Below are positions 19,740 to 27,519 of a stretch of DNA of 64,000 nt, one piece after another. This DNA is from Poriferisodalis sp965205175 (lineage in GTDB: Bacteria; Actinomycetota; Acidimicrobiia; Acidimicrobiales; Poriferisodalaceae). The position numbers and the translations under genes were made by a program. Each line of letters begins with the position of its first letter. Position 1 is the stretch's first letter. The notes beneath the pieces are model-generated. The model did not search any database. It saw nothing but the letters and a program-made list of their open reading frames with translations, and was not told where the DNA came from. Where the stretch lies: the NCBI RefSeq assembly GCF_965205175.1, contig NZ_OZ242038.1, positions 1,860,001-1,924,000 of the forward strand, written 5' to 3'.

Positions 19740-20118
19740 CTGCCGATCTGCCGCCTGCCCGCTCTTCGGCTGCCCGGACTCCTAATGGGTGCGCTCCGGT
19801 TTACCGCCCCCCGTCTGCCCCTCCTGATGGGGCTCTCGATGGGTGCGCTCCTGTTCGCTCACCATGAGCGAGAGAGGCTAGGTGCTGCTGCGGAGCCTCG
19901 CAGACGCAACTATCGCGGGTCTCGCAAATCTTCGGCCCATCGAGGACATCGGCTTGTCTGAGCGCGCCCGCGGACGCAGCCATCGCGGGTTTCGCAACTA
20001 TGCGACGGCCGCGGGAAGCACCGCCCGCGCCCCTGCGAACCGTGCGGCTAGCCATTCGCAGACGCGCGGGCACGCCGCGGTAGGTCACTGCTGCTGGGTA
20101 CTCGGTGCCGATGACGTG
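19740..20118. other. Intergenic region upstream of the ISP gene, with short direct repeats
   Basis: No convincing gene. Holds two near-identical 30-bp copies (19899-19928 and 19969-19998; shared core ATCGCGGGT and CGCAA) 70 bp apart, and a repeated ATGGGTGCGCTCC at 19786-19798 and 19838-19850. These could be regulator-binding sites for the restriction gene, but there is no further evidence. Confidence 0.4.
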
Positions 20119-20322
20119 TCAGGGGCCGCCTTTTTCGTTCGAGTCTTCGCTTGAGCGTGCCGTTTCGGGTGCCGACTCGTCGGGCAGAAGGCTGCGCGCG
20201 ATGGCCGAGGCGACGTCGTGGTCGGCAACCCGGTCGAGCGCGGCATCGCGTTCGCACGGTGCGTCCGACAGCAGCGCGCACCACACGTCGTCGATGAAGC
20301 CCATGCGAGCATCATCACCCAT
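20119..20322 (-). CDS. Small acidic hypothetical protein
   Basis: 67 residues from ATG 20322 (alternative ATG 20358, 12 residues longer). Sequence GFIDDVWCALLSDAPCERDAALDRVADHDVASAI (first half only quoted in words GFIDDVW, LSDAPCERD, DHDVASAIARSLL) is amphipathic and acidic with a Ser/Glu-rich tail. No known family. Composition differs from the arginine-rich translations of non-coding frames nearby, which is why it is listed. Divergent from the pgsA-like gene. Confidence 0.4.
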   Translation of the reverse strand: MGDDARMGFIDDVWCALLSDAPCERDAALDRVADHDVASAIARSLLPDESAPETARSSEDSNEKGGP

Positions 20323-20491
20323 CCCCAAACTCGGGCTGCCATGGTTTTCCCGTTGCATGGGTGGTGCCTGCTGATGCTGACCGTGCTGATGCCGACCGTG
20401 TTTGTGCTGACATGGCGCCGGTGCAGTCACGGCGTACCGAACGCTTGAACCCAGCTTCGGTACGGTGAGGCACCGTGAGCGGGGGGCATGG

Positions 20492-21115
20492 GTGAGCGAG
20501 GTGAGCGGTGCGTCCCCACCGTCGGCATCTGCGGCATCGGCACCAGACCCCGGGTGGCGGCCATTCACCGTGCCGAACCTGATCAGCGTGGTGCGTCTGT
20601 GCTGCCTGCCGTGGTTCGTCTGGCTGGTCTTCGGAGCGCAGGACCGCTGGGCTGCTGCGCTGCTGCTCGGCGCGCTGGGCGCTACCGACTGGGTGGACGG
20701 CTGGGTGGCGCGGCGCTTCGACCAGGTGTCCGAGCTCGGCAAGATCCTGGACCCCACAGCGGACCGGCTGCTGCTGCTGGTCGCGCTCGTGGTGATGATC
20801 GCCGACGGCTCGCTGCCACTGTGGCTGGCCGTGCTGGCGCTGGTGCGCGAAGGCGCGGTCGCCGTTGCCGCGCTGGTGCTGGGGGCGCTCGGCGCTCGCA
20901 AGATCGAGGTGACCTGGTGGGGCAAGACGGGCACGTTGCTGATGATGTTCGCGGTGCCGATGTTCCTCGCGGGTGCCAGCCACATCGCCGCGGCGGATGC
21001 CTTCCGAGTCGGGGCATGGATCTTCGTGGCGGCGGGCCTGCCGATCCACTACTGGTCCGCGGTGGGGTATGTGCCCCGAGCGCTCGCCGCCGTGCGCGCC
21101 GGCCGGGCCGCATGA
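20492..21115 (+). CDS. CDP-alcohol phosphatidyltransferase (PgsA-like)
   Basis: 207 residues from GTG 20492, preceded by GGGGGG five bases upstream; GTG 20465 is an alternative. The CDP-alcohol transferase signature D-G-x2-A-R-x8-G-x3-D-x3-D is intact in DGWVARRFDQVSELGK followed by ILDPTADR. About six hydrophobic segments place it in the membrane. It probably makes phosphatidylglycerol-phosphate or a related lipid from CDP-diacylglycerol. It leads the gene cluster with gcvH and the FHA protein, as in many actinobacteria, though gcvH seems to have its own promoter. Confidence 0.88.
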   Translation: MSEVSGASPPSASAASAPDPGWRPFTVPNLISVVRLCCLPWFVWLVFGAQDRWAAALLLGALGATDWVDGWVARRFDQVSELGKILDPTADRLLLLVALVVMIADGSLPLWLAVLALVREGAVAVAALVLGALGARKIEVTWWGKTGTLLMMFAVPMFLAGASHIAAADAFRVGAWIFVAAGLPIHYWSAVGYVPRALAAVRAGRAA

Positions 21116-21180
21116 GCCGCAGGCCCCGCGGTCCCCTCGCCAAGCAGCCTCCGTTCGCCAAGGGAGTGACGGCTATCGGG

Positions 21181-21186
21181 TAGGTT
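21181..21186 (+). promoter_or_regulatory. -10-like box TAGGTT before gcvH
   Basis: TAGGTT lies 7 nt before the gcvH ATG at 21194. Same TANNNT spacing as before other leaderless-type starts in the window. Confidence 0.5.
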
Positions 21187-21193
21187 CGCGGGC

Positions 21194-21595
21194 ATGGAGA
21201 TTCCCGCGGAGCTGCTCTACTCGAGCGATCACGAATGGGTGCGCGCCGTCGAAGGAGGCATGCAGGTCGGCATCACGGACTTCGCGCAGGATGCGCTCGG
21301 TGATGTGGTGTATGTGGAGCTTCCCCAGATCGGCGCTGCGGTCACTGCCGACGAGGCGATGTGCGAAATCGAGTCCACCAAGTCGGTCTCGGACATATTC
21401 GCCCCGATCTCGGGGCAGATCGTGGAAGTGAATGTCAACTTGGAGGACGAGCCGCAGCTGATCAACGAATCGCCCTATGGCGATGGCTGGCTGTGTGTGA
21501 TCGAACCGGTTCACGACGCGCCGTCAGCGCAGGCCGAGCGGGAAGCACTGCTGGATGCCGAGGCCTACGCCGCGTTGATCTCCGAGGACACCTGA
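21194..21595 (+). CDS. gcvH: Glycine cleavage system H protein
   Basis: 133 residues. Carries the lipoyl-lysine in EIESTKSVSD (Lys near residue 63) in the usual hammerhead fold: LLYSSDHEWVR at the N-terminus, FAQDALGDVVYVELP, then FAPISGQIVEVN and GDGWLCVIEP. It shuttles the aminomethyl group between GcvP and GcvT. Those two are encoded 33 kb away on the other strand (54019-58466). Here gcvH heads the actinobacterial regulator cluster (GarA, FtsR). Confidence 0.96.
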   Translation: MEIPAELLYSSDHEWVRAVEGGMQVGITDFAQDALGDVVYVELPQIGAAVTADEAMCEIESTKSVSDIFAPISGQIVEVNVNLEDEPQLINESPYGDGWLCVIEPVHDAPSAQAEREALLDAEAYAALISEDT

Positions 21596-21600
21596 TCGAC

Positions 21601-22053
21601 ATGTCGGTCGTCTGCGGCGCATGCGGCGCCCCATGCGCCGACGATGCCCTGTTCTGCTCCAAGTGCGGAGCGCGCCTGGACCTAGCCGCCGACGCTCCGA
21701 CTGCAGTGCTCGCGCCCGTCGACGTGGGCGAGGCCCCGCGCTACCGCGGGCCGGCGGAGCTCATGGTCATCGCCGGGCATCGGTCTGGCACCCGCTTCGA
21801 GCTGTGCGGCGACTGGGTGACCGTGGGCCGCCACCCCGAGAGCGACGTGTTCCTGGACGACATCACGGTGTCTCGCCGTCACGTGGTGCTCGAATCCGGG
21901 CCGACGGGCCATGTCTTGCGCGATGTCGGCTCGCTGAACGGCACCTACGTCAACGGCCTGCGCACCGACGGCGAGGTCAGGCTGCGCAGCGGTGACGAGC
22001 TGCAGGTCGGCAAGTTCAAGCTGCTGTACCTGGTGTCCTCGGTCGGGCTGTGA
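21601..22053 (+). CDS. garA: FHA-domain protein with N-terminal zinc ribbon (GarA/OdhI type)
   Basis: 150 residues, ATG 5 bp after gcvH. An N-terminal zinc ribbon (CGACG and CSKCG) precedes an FHA domain with the phosphothreonine-binding words VGRHPESD, SRRH and GSLNGTYVNG. In actinobacteria the GarA/OdhI proteins inhibit 2-oxoglutarate dehydrogenase or act on glutamate dehydrogenase when unphosphorylated. Those have an N-terminal phospho-threonine motif rather than a zinc ribbon, so functional equivalence rests on position and the FHA core. The following gene overlaps by 4 bp. Confidence 0.8.
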   Translation: MSVVCGACGAPCADDALFCSKCGARLDLAADAPTAVLAPVDVGEAPRYRGPAELMVIAGHRSGTRFELCGDWVTVGRHPESDVFLDDITVSRRHVVLESGPTGHVLRDVGSLNGTYVNGLRTDGEVRLRSGDELQVGKFKLLYLVSSVGL

Positions 22054-23108
22054 GTCGCCGATCGGCGCCGTCCTCGTCTGGCAGCCGGCTGTCGATCGGC
22101 GAGGTCGTGGCGCTGCTGCGGCCTGAGTTCGCCAATCTGACCGATTCCAAGATCCGCTTCCTGGAGGACCGCAAGCTCATCTCGCCGGCTCGCACCTCGG
22201 CTGGCTACCGGGCGTTCGGGCCCCACGACATCGACGTGCTGCGGTGGATTCTCACGCGTCAGCGCGACCAGTATCTGCCGCTCAACGTCATCGGCGAGCG
22301 GATCGAGCGAGGCGAGCACCTCGCGGACATCTGGGGCAGCCGGCCGGCAGATGCAGGGACGTCGTCGAGTGTCGACGATGCAGCGGTCGAGGGGCTGACC
22401 AGTCTGTCGTCTACAGCCGGTGCCGCCGAATCGCAGCCGTCTCGCGGCACCAGCGAGGAGGTGCCCGGCGAGGCCGCCGCAACGCCGCAACCGCCGTGGC
22501 GCCCAGCTGAAGAACGCCGTTCCTACAGCGCCGCAGAGCTGAGCGCCGAAAGCGGGCTGACCGCTGCGGAGATTGCCGAACTGGCGGCGTTTGGCTTGCT
22601 GATGCCGTTGCCTGACTTGCCGGCAGCCACGAATGGCGAGCCAGCAGTGACCGGCCCAGCATCGAATGGCCCGGCATTGAACGGCCCAGCATTGAACGGC
22701 CCAGCATCGGATGGCCCAGCATCGGATGGCCCAGCGCTGCACGGCCCAGTTTCGGACGGGCCAGGTCCAGACGTCTCAGCGCTACACGGCCCTGCGCCGT
22801 CAGAACCAGTGCAGGCTTCGCTGGGGCTGGTTCCGCCCGAGCCGCGCTACGGCAACGGCTCGTTGGTGGTCGCCCGAGTCGCCCGAGAGTTCGCTACCTA
22901 TGGCCTCGGCGCACGTCACCTGCGAGTGATCCGCAACGCGGCAGCGCGAGACGCCGCCATGCTGGAGCAGAGCATTCAGCCGATCCGACATGCGGGCGTC
23001 GCATCAGCAGACAGCGATGTGCAGCGTTCGCTGGGTCGCTTGGTGACGCTGTGCGAGCGGCTGCGCTCAGTGGTGATGGGCGACACACTGCGCAGCTACT
23101 GGCGTTAG
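22050..23108 (+). CDS. ftsR: MerR family transcriptional regulator, FtsR type
   Basis: 352 residues, GTG overlapping the previous stop. The N-terminal winged helix matches FtsR (Rv1828-like): SIGEVVALLRPEF, TDSKIRFLEDRKLI, GYRAFGPHDIDVLRWIL, RDQYLPLNVIGERI. FtsR activates ftsZ transcription in corynebacteria. Unlike the usual 230-250-residue proteins, this one has a linker with eight 5-residue units of the form GPxxN/D (about residues 202-241). The C-terminal dimer domain (SLVVARVAREFATYGL, ARHLRVIRNAA) is intact. Its placement after the FHA gene is conserved in actinobacteria. Confidence 0.85.
   Translation: MSRRSAPSSSGSRLSIGEVVALLRPEFANLTDSKIRFLEDRKLISPARTSAGYRAFGPHDIDVLRWILTRQRDQYLPLNVIGERIERGEHLADIWGSRPADAGTSSSVDDAAVEGLTSLSSTAGAAESQPSRGTSEEVPGEAAATPQPPWRPAEERRSYSAAELSAESGLTAAEIAELAAFGLLMPLPDLPAATNGEPAVTGPASNGPALNGPALNGPASDGPASDGPALHGPVSDGPGPDVSALHGPAPSEPVQASLGLVPPEPRYGNGSLVVARVAREFATYGLGARHLRVIRNAAARDAAMLEQSIQPIRHAGVASADSDVQRSLGRLVTLCERLRSVVMGDTLRSYWR
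22653..22772 (+). repeat. 15-bp minisatellite, eight units, within ftsR
   Basis: Eight 15-bp units (core GGCCCAGCATCGGAT) encode GPASN, GPALN, GPALN, GPASD, GPASD, GPALH, GPVSD, GPGPD. In frame, inside the linker between DNA-binding and C-terminal domains. Confidence 0.9.
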
Positions 23109-23176
23109 CGCATCTGGCCGGTGCATGGTGCCGGTTCACTGGGCGCTGCCCGGCTTGATGCCCGCAAGCGCCGAAG

Positions 23177-23182
23177 TAGTGT
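23177..23182 (+). promoter_or_regulatory. -10-like box TAGTGT before the bifunctional nuclease gene
   Basis: TAGTGT ends 7 nt before the ATG at 23190, as before gcvH, msrB and other genes. Confidence 0.45.
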
Positions 23183-23189
23183 GCGGGGC

Positions 23190-23714
23190 ATGGTCGAGAT
23201 GGAACTCCTTGGCGTGCAGGTGGAGATGCCCTCGCAGAGTCCCATCTTGCTGCTGCGCGAAACGGTCGGGCCGCAGCGGGTGCTGCCGCTGGTGATCGAC
23301 ACGCCCGAGGCACAGGCCATCTACCGCGGCATCGAGCGAATCCGGGTGCCGCGGCCGCTCACGCACGACTTGATGGCGGCGATGCTGGACGTCCTCGGCG
23401 CCACGCTCGTCAAGGTCACCGTCACCGACCTGCGGGATCGCACCTTCTTCGCCGAGATGGAGGTGACCATCGGATCGGCCACCCACACGATCTCGGCTCG
23501 GCCGAGCGACGCTGTGGCACTGGCCGTGCGTGCCGACACGCCGATTTTCGCCAGCGAGTCGGTGCTCGACGAGGCTGGGCAAGTCATCGAGCTCGCTCCC
23601 GACGGCGACGACGACGTCGACCCCGACGAGCTGCTCGACGAGTTCAAGCAGTTCCTCGACGACGTGCAGCCGCGAGATTTCGGACCCGCAGCGGAGTCCG
23701 ACGACAAGGGGTGA
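23190..23714 (+). CDS. Bifunctional nuclease (BFN) domain protein
   Basis: 174 residues from ATG 23190; an upstream in-frame start at 23121 lacks similarity. The BFN/DUF151 domain is evident: LLGVQVEMPSQSPILLLRE, LPLVIDTPEAQAIYRGI, RPLTHDLMAAMLDVLGA and the signature RPSDAVALAVRADTPIFASE (motifs cut). The C-terminus is strongly acidic. In plants and mycobacteria such proteins have RNase/DNase activity or regulate it; the physiological role in bacteria is unclear. Part of the conserved ftsR-bfn-merR array. Confidence 0.88.
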   Translation: MVEMELLGVQVEMPSQSPILLLRETVGPQRVLPLVIDTPEAQAIYRGIERIRVPRPLTHDLMAAMLDVLGATLVKVTVTDLRDRTFFAEMEVTIGSATHTISARPSDAVALAVRADTPIFASESVLDEAGQVIELAPDGDDDVDPDELLDEFKQFLDDVQPRDFGPAAESDDKG

Positions 23715-23869
23715 GCTGCTGAGGCTGCACTTGCGCAGCGGCGACTGCTCCCCGTACGCTGCATGACAGTCCAGATCACAGCTCGGTAGTTCGTCGAGTG
23801 TGGTTTGCGATGCCGGACCTGCAAGCCGGCGTGCGATGCATACCGTGCTCAGGAGCAGAGGAGACGCCG

Positions 23870-24472
23870 ATGGCCGCCCAGCAGCCGCTGCCCGCAGCCG
23901 CCGCCGCAACCAGCACGTTCACCGTCGCGCCGCAGTCCGCAGCGCAGGCTGCCGATGCCGCGGGGCCTGCCGATGCAGGTGCAGGCGAGGGTGCGGGTGC
24001 GGTCGTCGACGGGTTCACCAGCAAGCAGGCCGAGAAGATTGTCGGCATCAGCTACCGCCAGCTCGATCACTGGGCTCGCATCGGCTTGGTGAAGCCGTCG
24101 GTCGCCCAGGCGGCAGGCAGCGGCTCGCGGCGTCGCTACTCCTACAACGATCTCGTCGAGCTCAAGATCGCCAACAAGATGCGCGAGCAGAACGTGGAGC
24201 TCAAATCGATTGCCCGTGCGTTCGACTACCTGCGCAACCAGATGGGCGGCGAGGTCGCGTCTGCGAACATCGTCATCAGCGGCAGCGACGTGCTGCTCGC
24301 GGACGACGAGACGGTGATGAGCCTGCTGCGGCAAGGCCAGACGGCCATGCTGTCGGTGCTGCCGGTGGCGGGCGTTCGCAGGGAACTGGACACCGCCGTG
24401 GTGAAGCTGCTGCCCGACGAGCCCATTGCGGTGCAGCTGAGCCTCGACATCGACGACGCTGAGCCGAGCTGA
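23870..24472 (+). CDS. MerR family transcriptional regulator (second in cluster)
   Basis: 200 residues from ATG 23870 with AGGAGCAGAGGAG upstream; longer in-frame starts are not supported. An Ala/Pro-rich 45-residue leader is followed by a MerR winged helix: FTSKQAEKIVGISYRQLDHWARIGLV, RRRYSYNDLVELKIANKM, NVELKSIARAFDYLR (abbreviated). The C-terminal domain contains LLADDETVMSLLRQGQ. It resembles the Rv1830-type regulator that follows the FHA/FtsR genes in actinobacteria, whose targets are poorly known. Confidence 0.85.
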   Translation: MAAQQPLPAAAAATSTFTVAPQSAAQAADAAGPADAGAGEGAGAVVDGFTSKQAEKIVGISYRQLDHWARIGLVKPSVAQAAGSGSRRRYSYNDLVELKIANKMREQNVELKSIARAFDYLRNQMGGEVASANIVISGSDVLLADDETVMSLLRQGQTAMLSVLPVAGVRRELDTAVVKLLPDEPIAVQLSLDIDDAEPS

Positions 24473-24485
24473 ACCGGGCTGAGGC

Positions 24486-24896
24486 TCAGTCAGACTCGGG
24501 GGCGGGAGCGAACGCCAGCGCGGCAGAGTTCATGCAGTAGCGGTCGCCGGTGGGCTTGGGGCCGTCGGGGAACACATGGCCGAGGTGCGCTCCGCAGGCC
24601 GTGCAGGTCACCTCGGTGCGGACCATGCCGAGCGATCGGTCGACACTCGTGGCCACGCACTCGCGCGACGCCGGCTGCCAGAAGCTCGGCCAGCCAGAGC
24701 CGCTCTCGTACTTCGTGTCCGAGCTGAAAAGCTCTGCGCCGCAGACCACGCATCGGTAGGTGCCGCGTTCGTGGCTGTCCCAAGTGTCGCCACTGAACGG
24801 ACGCTCGGTGCCGGCTTCCTGAGTGACGTAGAACTGCATCGGCGTGAGCCGCTCCCGCAGCTCGTCCGGGCTGAAGGACACGGCGCGTTCGCTCAT
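24486..24896 (-). CDS. msrB: Peptide-methionine (R)-S-oxide reductase
   Basis: 136 residues from ATG 24896. The catalytic cysteine is in RYCMNSAAL near the C-terminus, and two CxxC pairs (CVVCG, CTACG) hold the structural zinc. GDTWDSHERGTYRC, SGSGWPSFW and GHVFPDGP are family hallmarks. It repairs methionine-R-sulfoxide with thioredoxin-type reductants. The gene is monocistronic and has a TACTGT box 7 nt before the ATG; its stop is 13 bp from that of the convergent MerR gene. Confidence 0.96.
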   Translation of the reverse strand: MSERAVSFSPDELRERLTPMQFYVTQEAGTERPFSGDTWDSHERGTYRCVVCGAELFSSDTKYESGSGWPSFWQPASRECVATSVDRSLGMVRTEVTCTACGAHLGHVFPDGPKPTGDRYCMNSAALAFAPAPESD

Positions 24897-24903
24897 GGCC
24901 CCC

Positions 24904-24909
24904 ACAGTA
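24904..24909 (-). promoter_or_regulatory. -10-like box TACTGT before msrB
   Basis: TACTGT on the minus strand, 7 nt before the ATG at 24896; matches the leaderless pattern. Confidence 0.5.
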
Positions 24910-25009
24910 CAGAGCCGCGCGCTGCTGGCACGACGCGGCAGTGAGTGCATGGAACCAAACCTGGCCATCAGGCGTTGGTGAAGCAGAATGCCCAGGAGGA
25001 GGGTTAGCC

Positions 25010-25936
25010 ATGCGGCACGATCCACTACTTCCAAGACGAAGCGATGTCTCCAGTCCCGGGGCCCAGACAACAGGGAGACGGCGCTGGTACGTCGCCGCCT
25101 TGGCCGTCGCGCTATCGCTCGGCGCACTGGCGCCGGCAACTGCTCAGGTCCCCAGCGCAGCCACCTCGTCCGCCGCAGCCGCCGACACATCGCTCGGCGC
25201 ACTGGCACCGGCAACTGCTCAGGCCGGCACCGACACGGATTCGCCGTCAGTCGATGCGCCCGAAGTCCAGCACGGCGCAGCGGTCCACCCGGTCGTGGCC
25301 TCGTACGCAGTCGACTATGCCGTCACTCATGCTGAAGCGAAACGGCGTCTTGATCGCATCGACGAATTGCAGCCGACCGTTGAGCGGCTGCATACAGCGG
25401 TGCGGGAGCGGCTTGCTGGCTGGGGCATCGACCATGACGGCCCGTTGACGTTGTGGGTGTGGCTCTCTGGTGATGAGGCCCCAAGCGCGGCAGCAGTCGA
25501 GATCGCGGCCGCACACGACGACCTGGAGATACGTACCGGCGCCAAGGTCACCTACGCAGCACTCGTCGCTGCCCAAAAGAACTTTGGCTTTGGGAGCAGC
25601 GTCGGGCCCGTCGCTGGTGTCGGTTCAGCCGACGGCGGTGCCGTCGATTTCGCTGATCTGATGACTCACACCGATATAGATCTGCGAGCGAACGCACTGG
25701 AGATCGGGATCGACCGCACTCAGCTTCCAGGTGCTGCGGTGCCGGGCGATCTAGAGGCCACGGTTCCGTTCGGGCCAACTGGAAACACCGGCGGCGGCAT
25801 CACCACTGCTCAGCTTCGTGACAGTATCACTGAACTCTTGGCACCGCACATCAACGTACCCTACCGTGTCATCGCAGCCGAGTTCATTGCATCTGAGGCA
25901 CCGTTCGACGGCGTTCGGCATTCACAATGGGAGTGA
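25010..25936 (+). CDS. Exported protein of unknown function (paralog of 26159-27454)
   Basis: 308 residues; ATG 25010 has AGGAGGAGG upstream. A signal peptide (RRRWYVAALAVALSLGALA) is followed by an almost exact second copy of its own end, SLGALAPATAQ. The mature part has LTLWVWLSGDEAP, AAAHDDLEIRTGAKVTYAAL and a C-terminal INVPYRVIAAEFI. These words recur in the next gene (WVALAGDDVPS, GAHDYLEVRTGAP, IDVPFKVTEAQSYI), so the two are diverged duplicates. No known domain recognised. Probably cell-surface or periplasm-like. Confidence 0.65.
   Translation: MRHDPLLPRRSDVSSPGAQTTGRRRWYVAALAVALSLGALAPATAQVPSAATSSAAAADTSLGALAPATAQAGTDTDSPSVDAPEVQHGAAVHPVVASYAVDYAVTHAEAKRRLDRIDELQPTVERLHTAVRERLAGWGIDHDGPLTLWVWLSGDEAPSAAAVEIAAAHDDLEIRTGAKVTYAALVAAQKNFGFGSSVGPVAGVGSADGGAVDFADLMTHTDIDLRANALEIGIDRTQLPGAAVPGDLEATVPFGPTGNTGGGITTAQLRDSITELLAPHINVPYRVIAAEFIASEAPFDGVRHSQWE
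25115..25223 (+). repeat. 34-bp direct repeat in signal-peptide region
   Basis: 25115-25148 and 25190-25223 differ at one base. Each encodes SLGALAPATAQ, the end of the signal peptide. The units start 75 bp apart, in frame, so the duplication left the mature protein unchanged apart from a longer leader. Confidence 0.85.
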
Positions 25937-26158
25937 TTCGGGCAACGACTGTGACAAGACCAACGTAGCAATCTATTTCAGCGCGATACGCGAAGTCGAG
26001 AGATTTCTTGGCGTGCAAGTGCTCACCTTCGGTCCATTGAGTGTGAACTAAGGCGTCCGATGTTGGTCTCGAGAACTGCAGCTGGAGCATGTCGACCGAA
26101 ACCGTCTTTGGTGGTCGTTCGGGTGACTTCCGTCAGGACTGCGGTGTGTAGTCGAACC

Positions 26159-27454
26159 ATGTTCCCGAGCGTGCTGATTACCGTATTGCTTCTGACGACG
26201 GCTTGTTCAGTCGGTCAGTCCGGAACAGGCGATCTGGAGCCGGCCACAGACCACTCTCCTGACGCGCTGCCGAACTTACAAGTTCCGTCGTCAACAAGTA
26301 CGCCGGAGGCGACTGGTAGCGTTTCGATACCCGGGGCTGCAGGCGCCCGAACGCTCGCAGATGGTGCAGACGGCAGTCCTTGGACTGCGTCAACTACGTC
26401 GGTGCCGTTCGCGCCGCGGAAGGATCTTGTGCTGCCATTGCCGTGGGCAGACTTCGACGAGATGTACGAGCCGATACCGCACCAATCTTGGGCCGACATC
26501 AGCGCTCTCGGCAAGCCGCGTCTCGAAGGCCGCTGTCTCTACATCATCGTGGACGGTGATATGACGAGCGAGTACCGCTATTCGGGCCTGCCCCCCGAGC
26601 AGCTCCGACGCCAGTACGTTATGGTGTTACCGCGCGGCTGGGTCCAGTTTGACCCTGATTCGCTGGAGATCTGGGTACACGGGCCTGATTGGCGCGAGGG
26701 CCCGATCGGAGTAGGTGACGACGCACAGCGAGTCGAAATCAGTGGGCCCTTAGGCGGTCTGCGCAGTGAACGCTGCGGTGGCTATCCGAAAGTGTTGAGC
26801 AATTACGTGAGTCCGTGCGGCCGCATCCCTGGCAGATTCGACTACCCCATGTGCGCTGTCGAATCATACGCTTTTGCGCAGCGGATTCCGCAGAAAGAGG
26901 CCCATCGCCGCCTTGCTCAACTTCCGGTGCTGGAGCAGGCAGTCGAGCAAATTCTGAACCTTGAGCAGGAGCGAGTAGCCGGCTTCGGCTTGGAGCACAG
27001 CGATCCCAATCAGGGCGAACTTCCCAATCAGGGCGGACGTATGACCGCTTGGGTCGCCCTTGCGGGAGACGATGTGCCGAGCACCGAGACACAGGAACTC
27101 GTTGGCGCGCACGACTACCTCGAAGTGCGTACTGGCGCGCCGGAGAGCGCTGCTGTGTTGATGACAGCGCAGCGACAGTTCGCGGATGGCCGCGGCGTGT
27201 TCCTGCCTCGTGACGTTTACGAGATACCGCCGCAGAGCATCGAGCTGGCCGACGCCGTGGCCTGGACCTGGGTCGACCATGAGGCCGGTGTGCTGGAGAT
27301 CGGCATACACGACCCGTTGGTCCCGCAGCGGTCGTTGCTGTCGCTGAATCGCTGGTTTGACCTGATCGTCGAGGTACTGCAGCCCCTCATCGACGTGCCG
27401 TTCAAGGTCACCGAGGCCCAGAGCTACATCGCCCCGGACAAGTTCAGAAAATGA
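26159..27454 (+). CDS. Putative lipoprotein of unknown function (paralog of 25010-25936)
   Basis: 431 residues from ATG 26159. A lipoprotein signal with lipobox LTTAC (FPSVLITVLLLTTAC) predicts anchoring of Cys16. A Ser/Thr/Pro-rich stretch follows, then a unique 150-residue part (LPRGWVQFDPDSLEIWVHG) and a C-terminal 170 residues related to the upstream exported protein. Several cysteines in the unique part suggest extracytoplasmic disulfides. GC content is lower than that of neighbours in places (for example 26060-26260). Function unknown; not found in a recognised pathway context. Confidence 0.65.
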   Translation: MFPSVLITVLLLTTACSVGQSGTGDLEPATDHSPDALPNLQVPSSTSTPEATGSVSIPGAAGARTLADGADGSPWTASTTSVPFAPRKDLVLPLPWADFDEMYEPIPHQSWADISALGKPRLEGRCLYIIVDGDMTSEYRYSGLPPEQLRRQYVMVLPRGWVQFDPDSLEIWVHGPDWREGPIGVGDDAQRVEISGPLGGLRSERCGGYPKVLSNYVSPCGRIPGRFDYPMCAVESYAFAQRIPQKEAHRRLAQLPVLEQAVEQILNLEQERVAGFGLEHSDPNQGELPNQGGRMTAWVALAGDDVPSTETQELVGAHDYLEVRTGAPESAAVLMTAQRQFADGRGVFLPRDVYEIPPQSIELADAVAWTWVDHEAGVLEIGIHDPLVPQRSLLSLNRWFDLIVEVLQPLIDVPFKVTEAQSYIAPDKFRK

Positions 27455-27458
27455 CCCA

Positions 27459-27511
27459 CCCACTCGGCTCTTCGTTGGGTGACATCAGCCGAATGAGATC
27501 AGCCGAGTGGG
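27459..27511. terminator. Inverted repeat between convergent genes, possible bidirectional terminator
   Basis: CCCACTCGGCT (27459-27469) and AGCCGAGTGGG (27501-27511) are perfect 11-bp arms separated by 31 nt, in the 65-bp gap between convergent stops. There is no U-run, so intrinsic termination is uncertain. Confidence 0.45.
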
Positions 27512-27519
27512 ATCAAGGC

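Noticed and set aside
22653..22772. CRISPR array
   Set aside because: Units are contiguous 15-bp repeats without spacers and lie in a coding frame.
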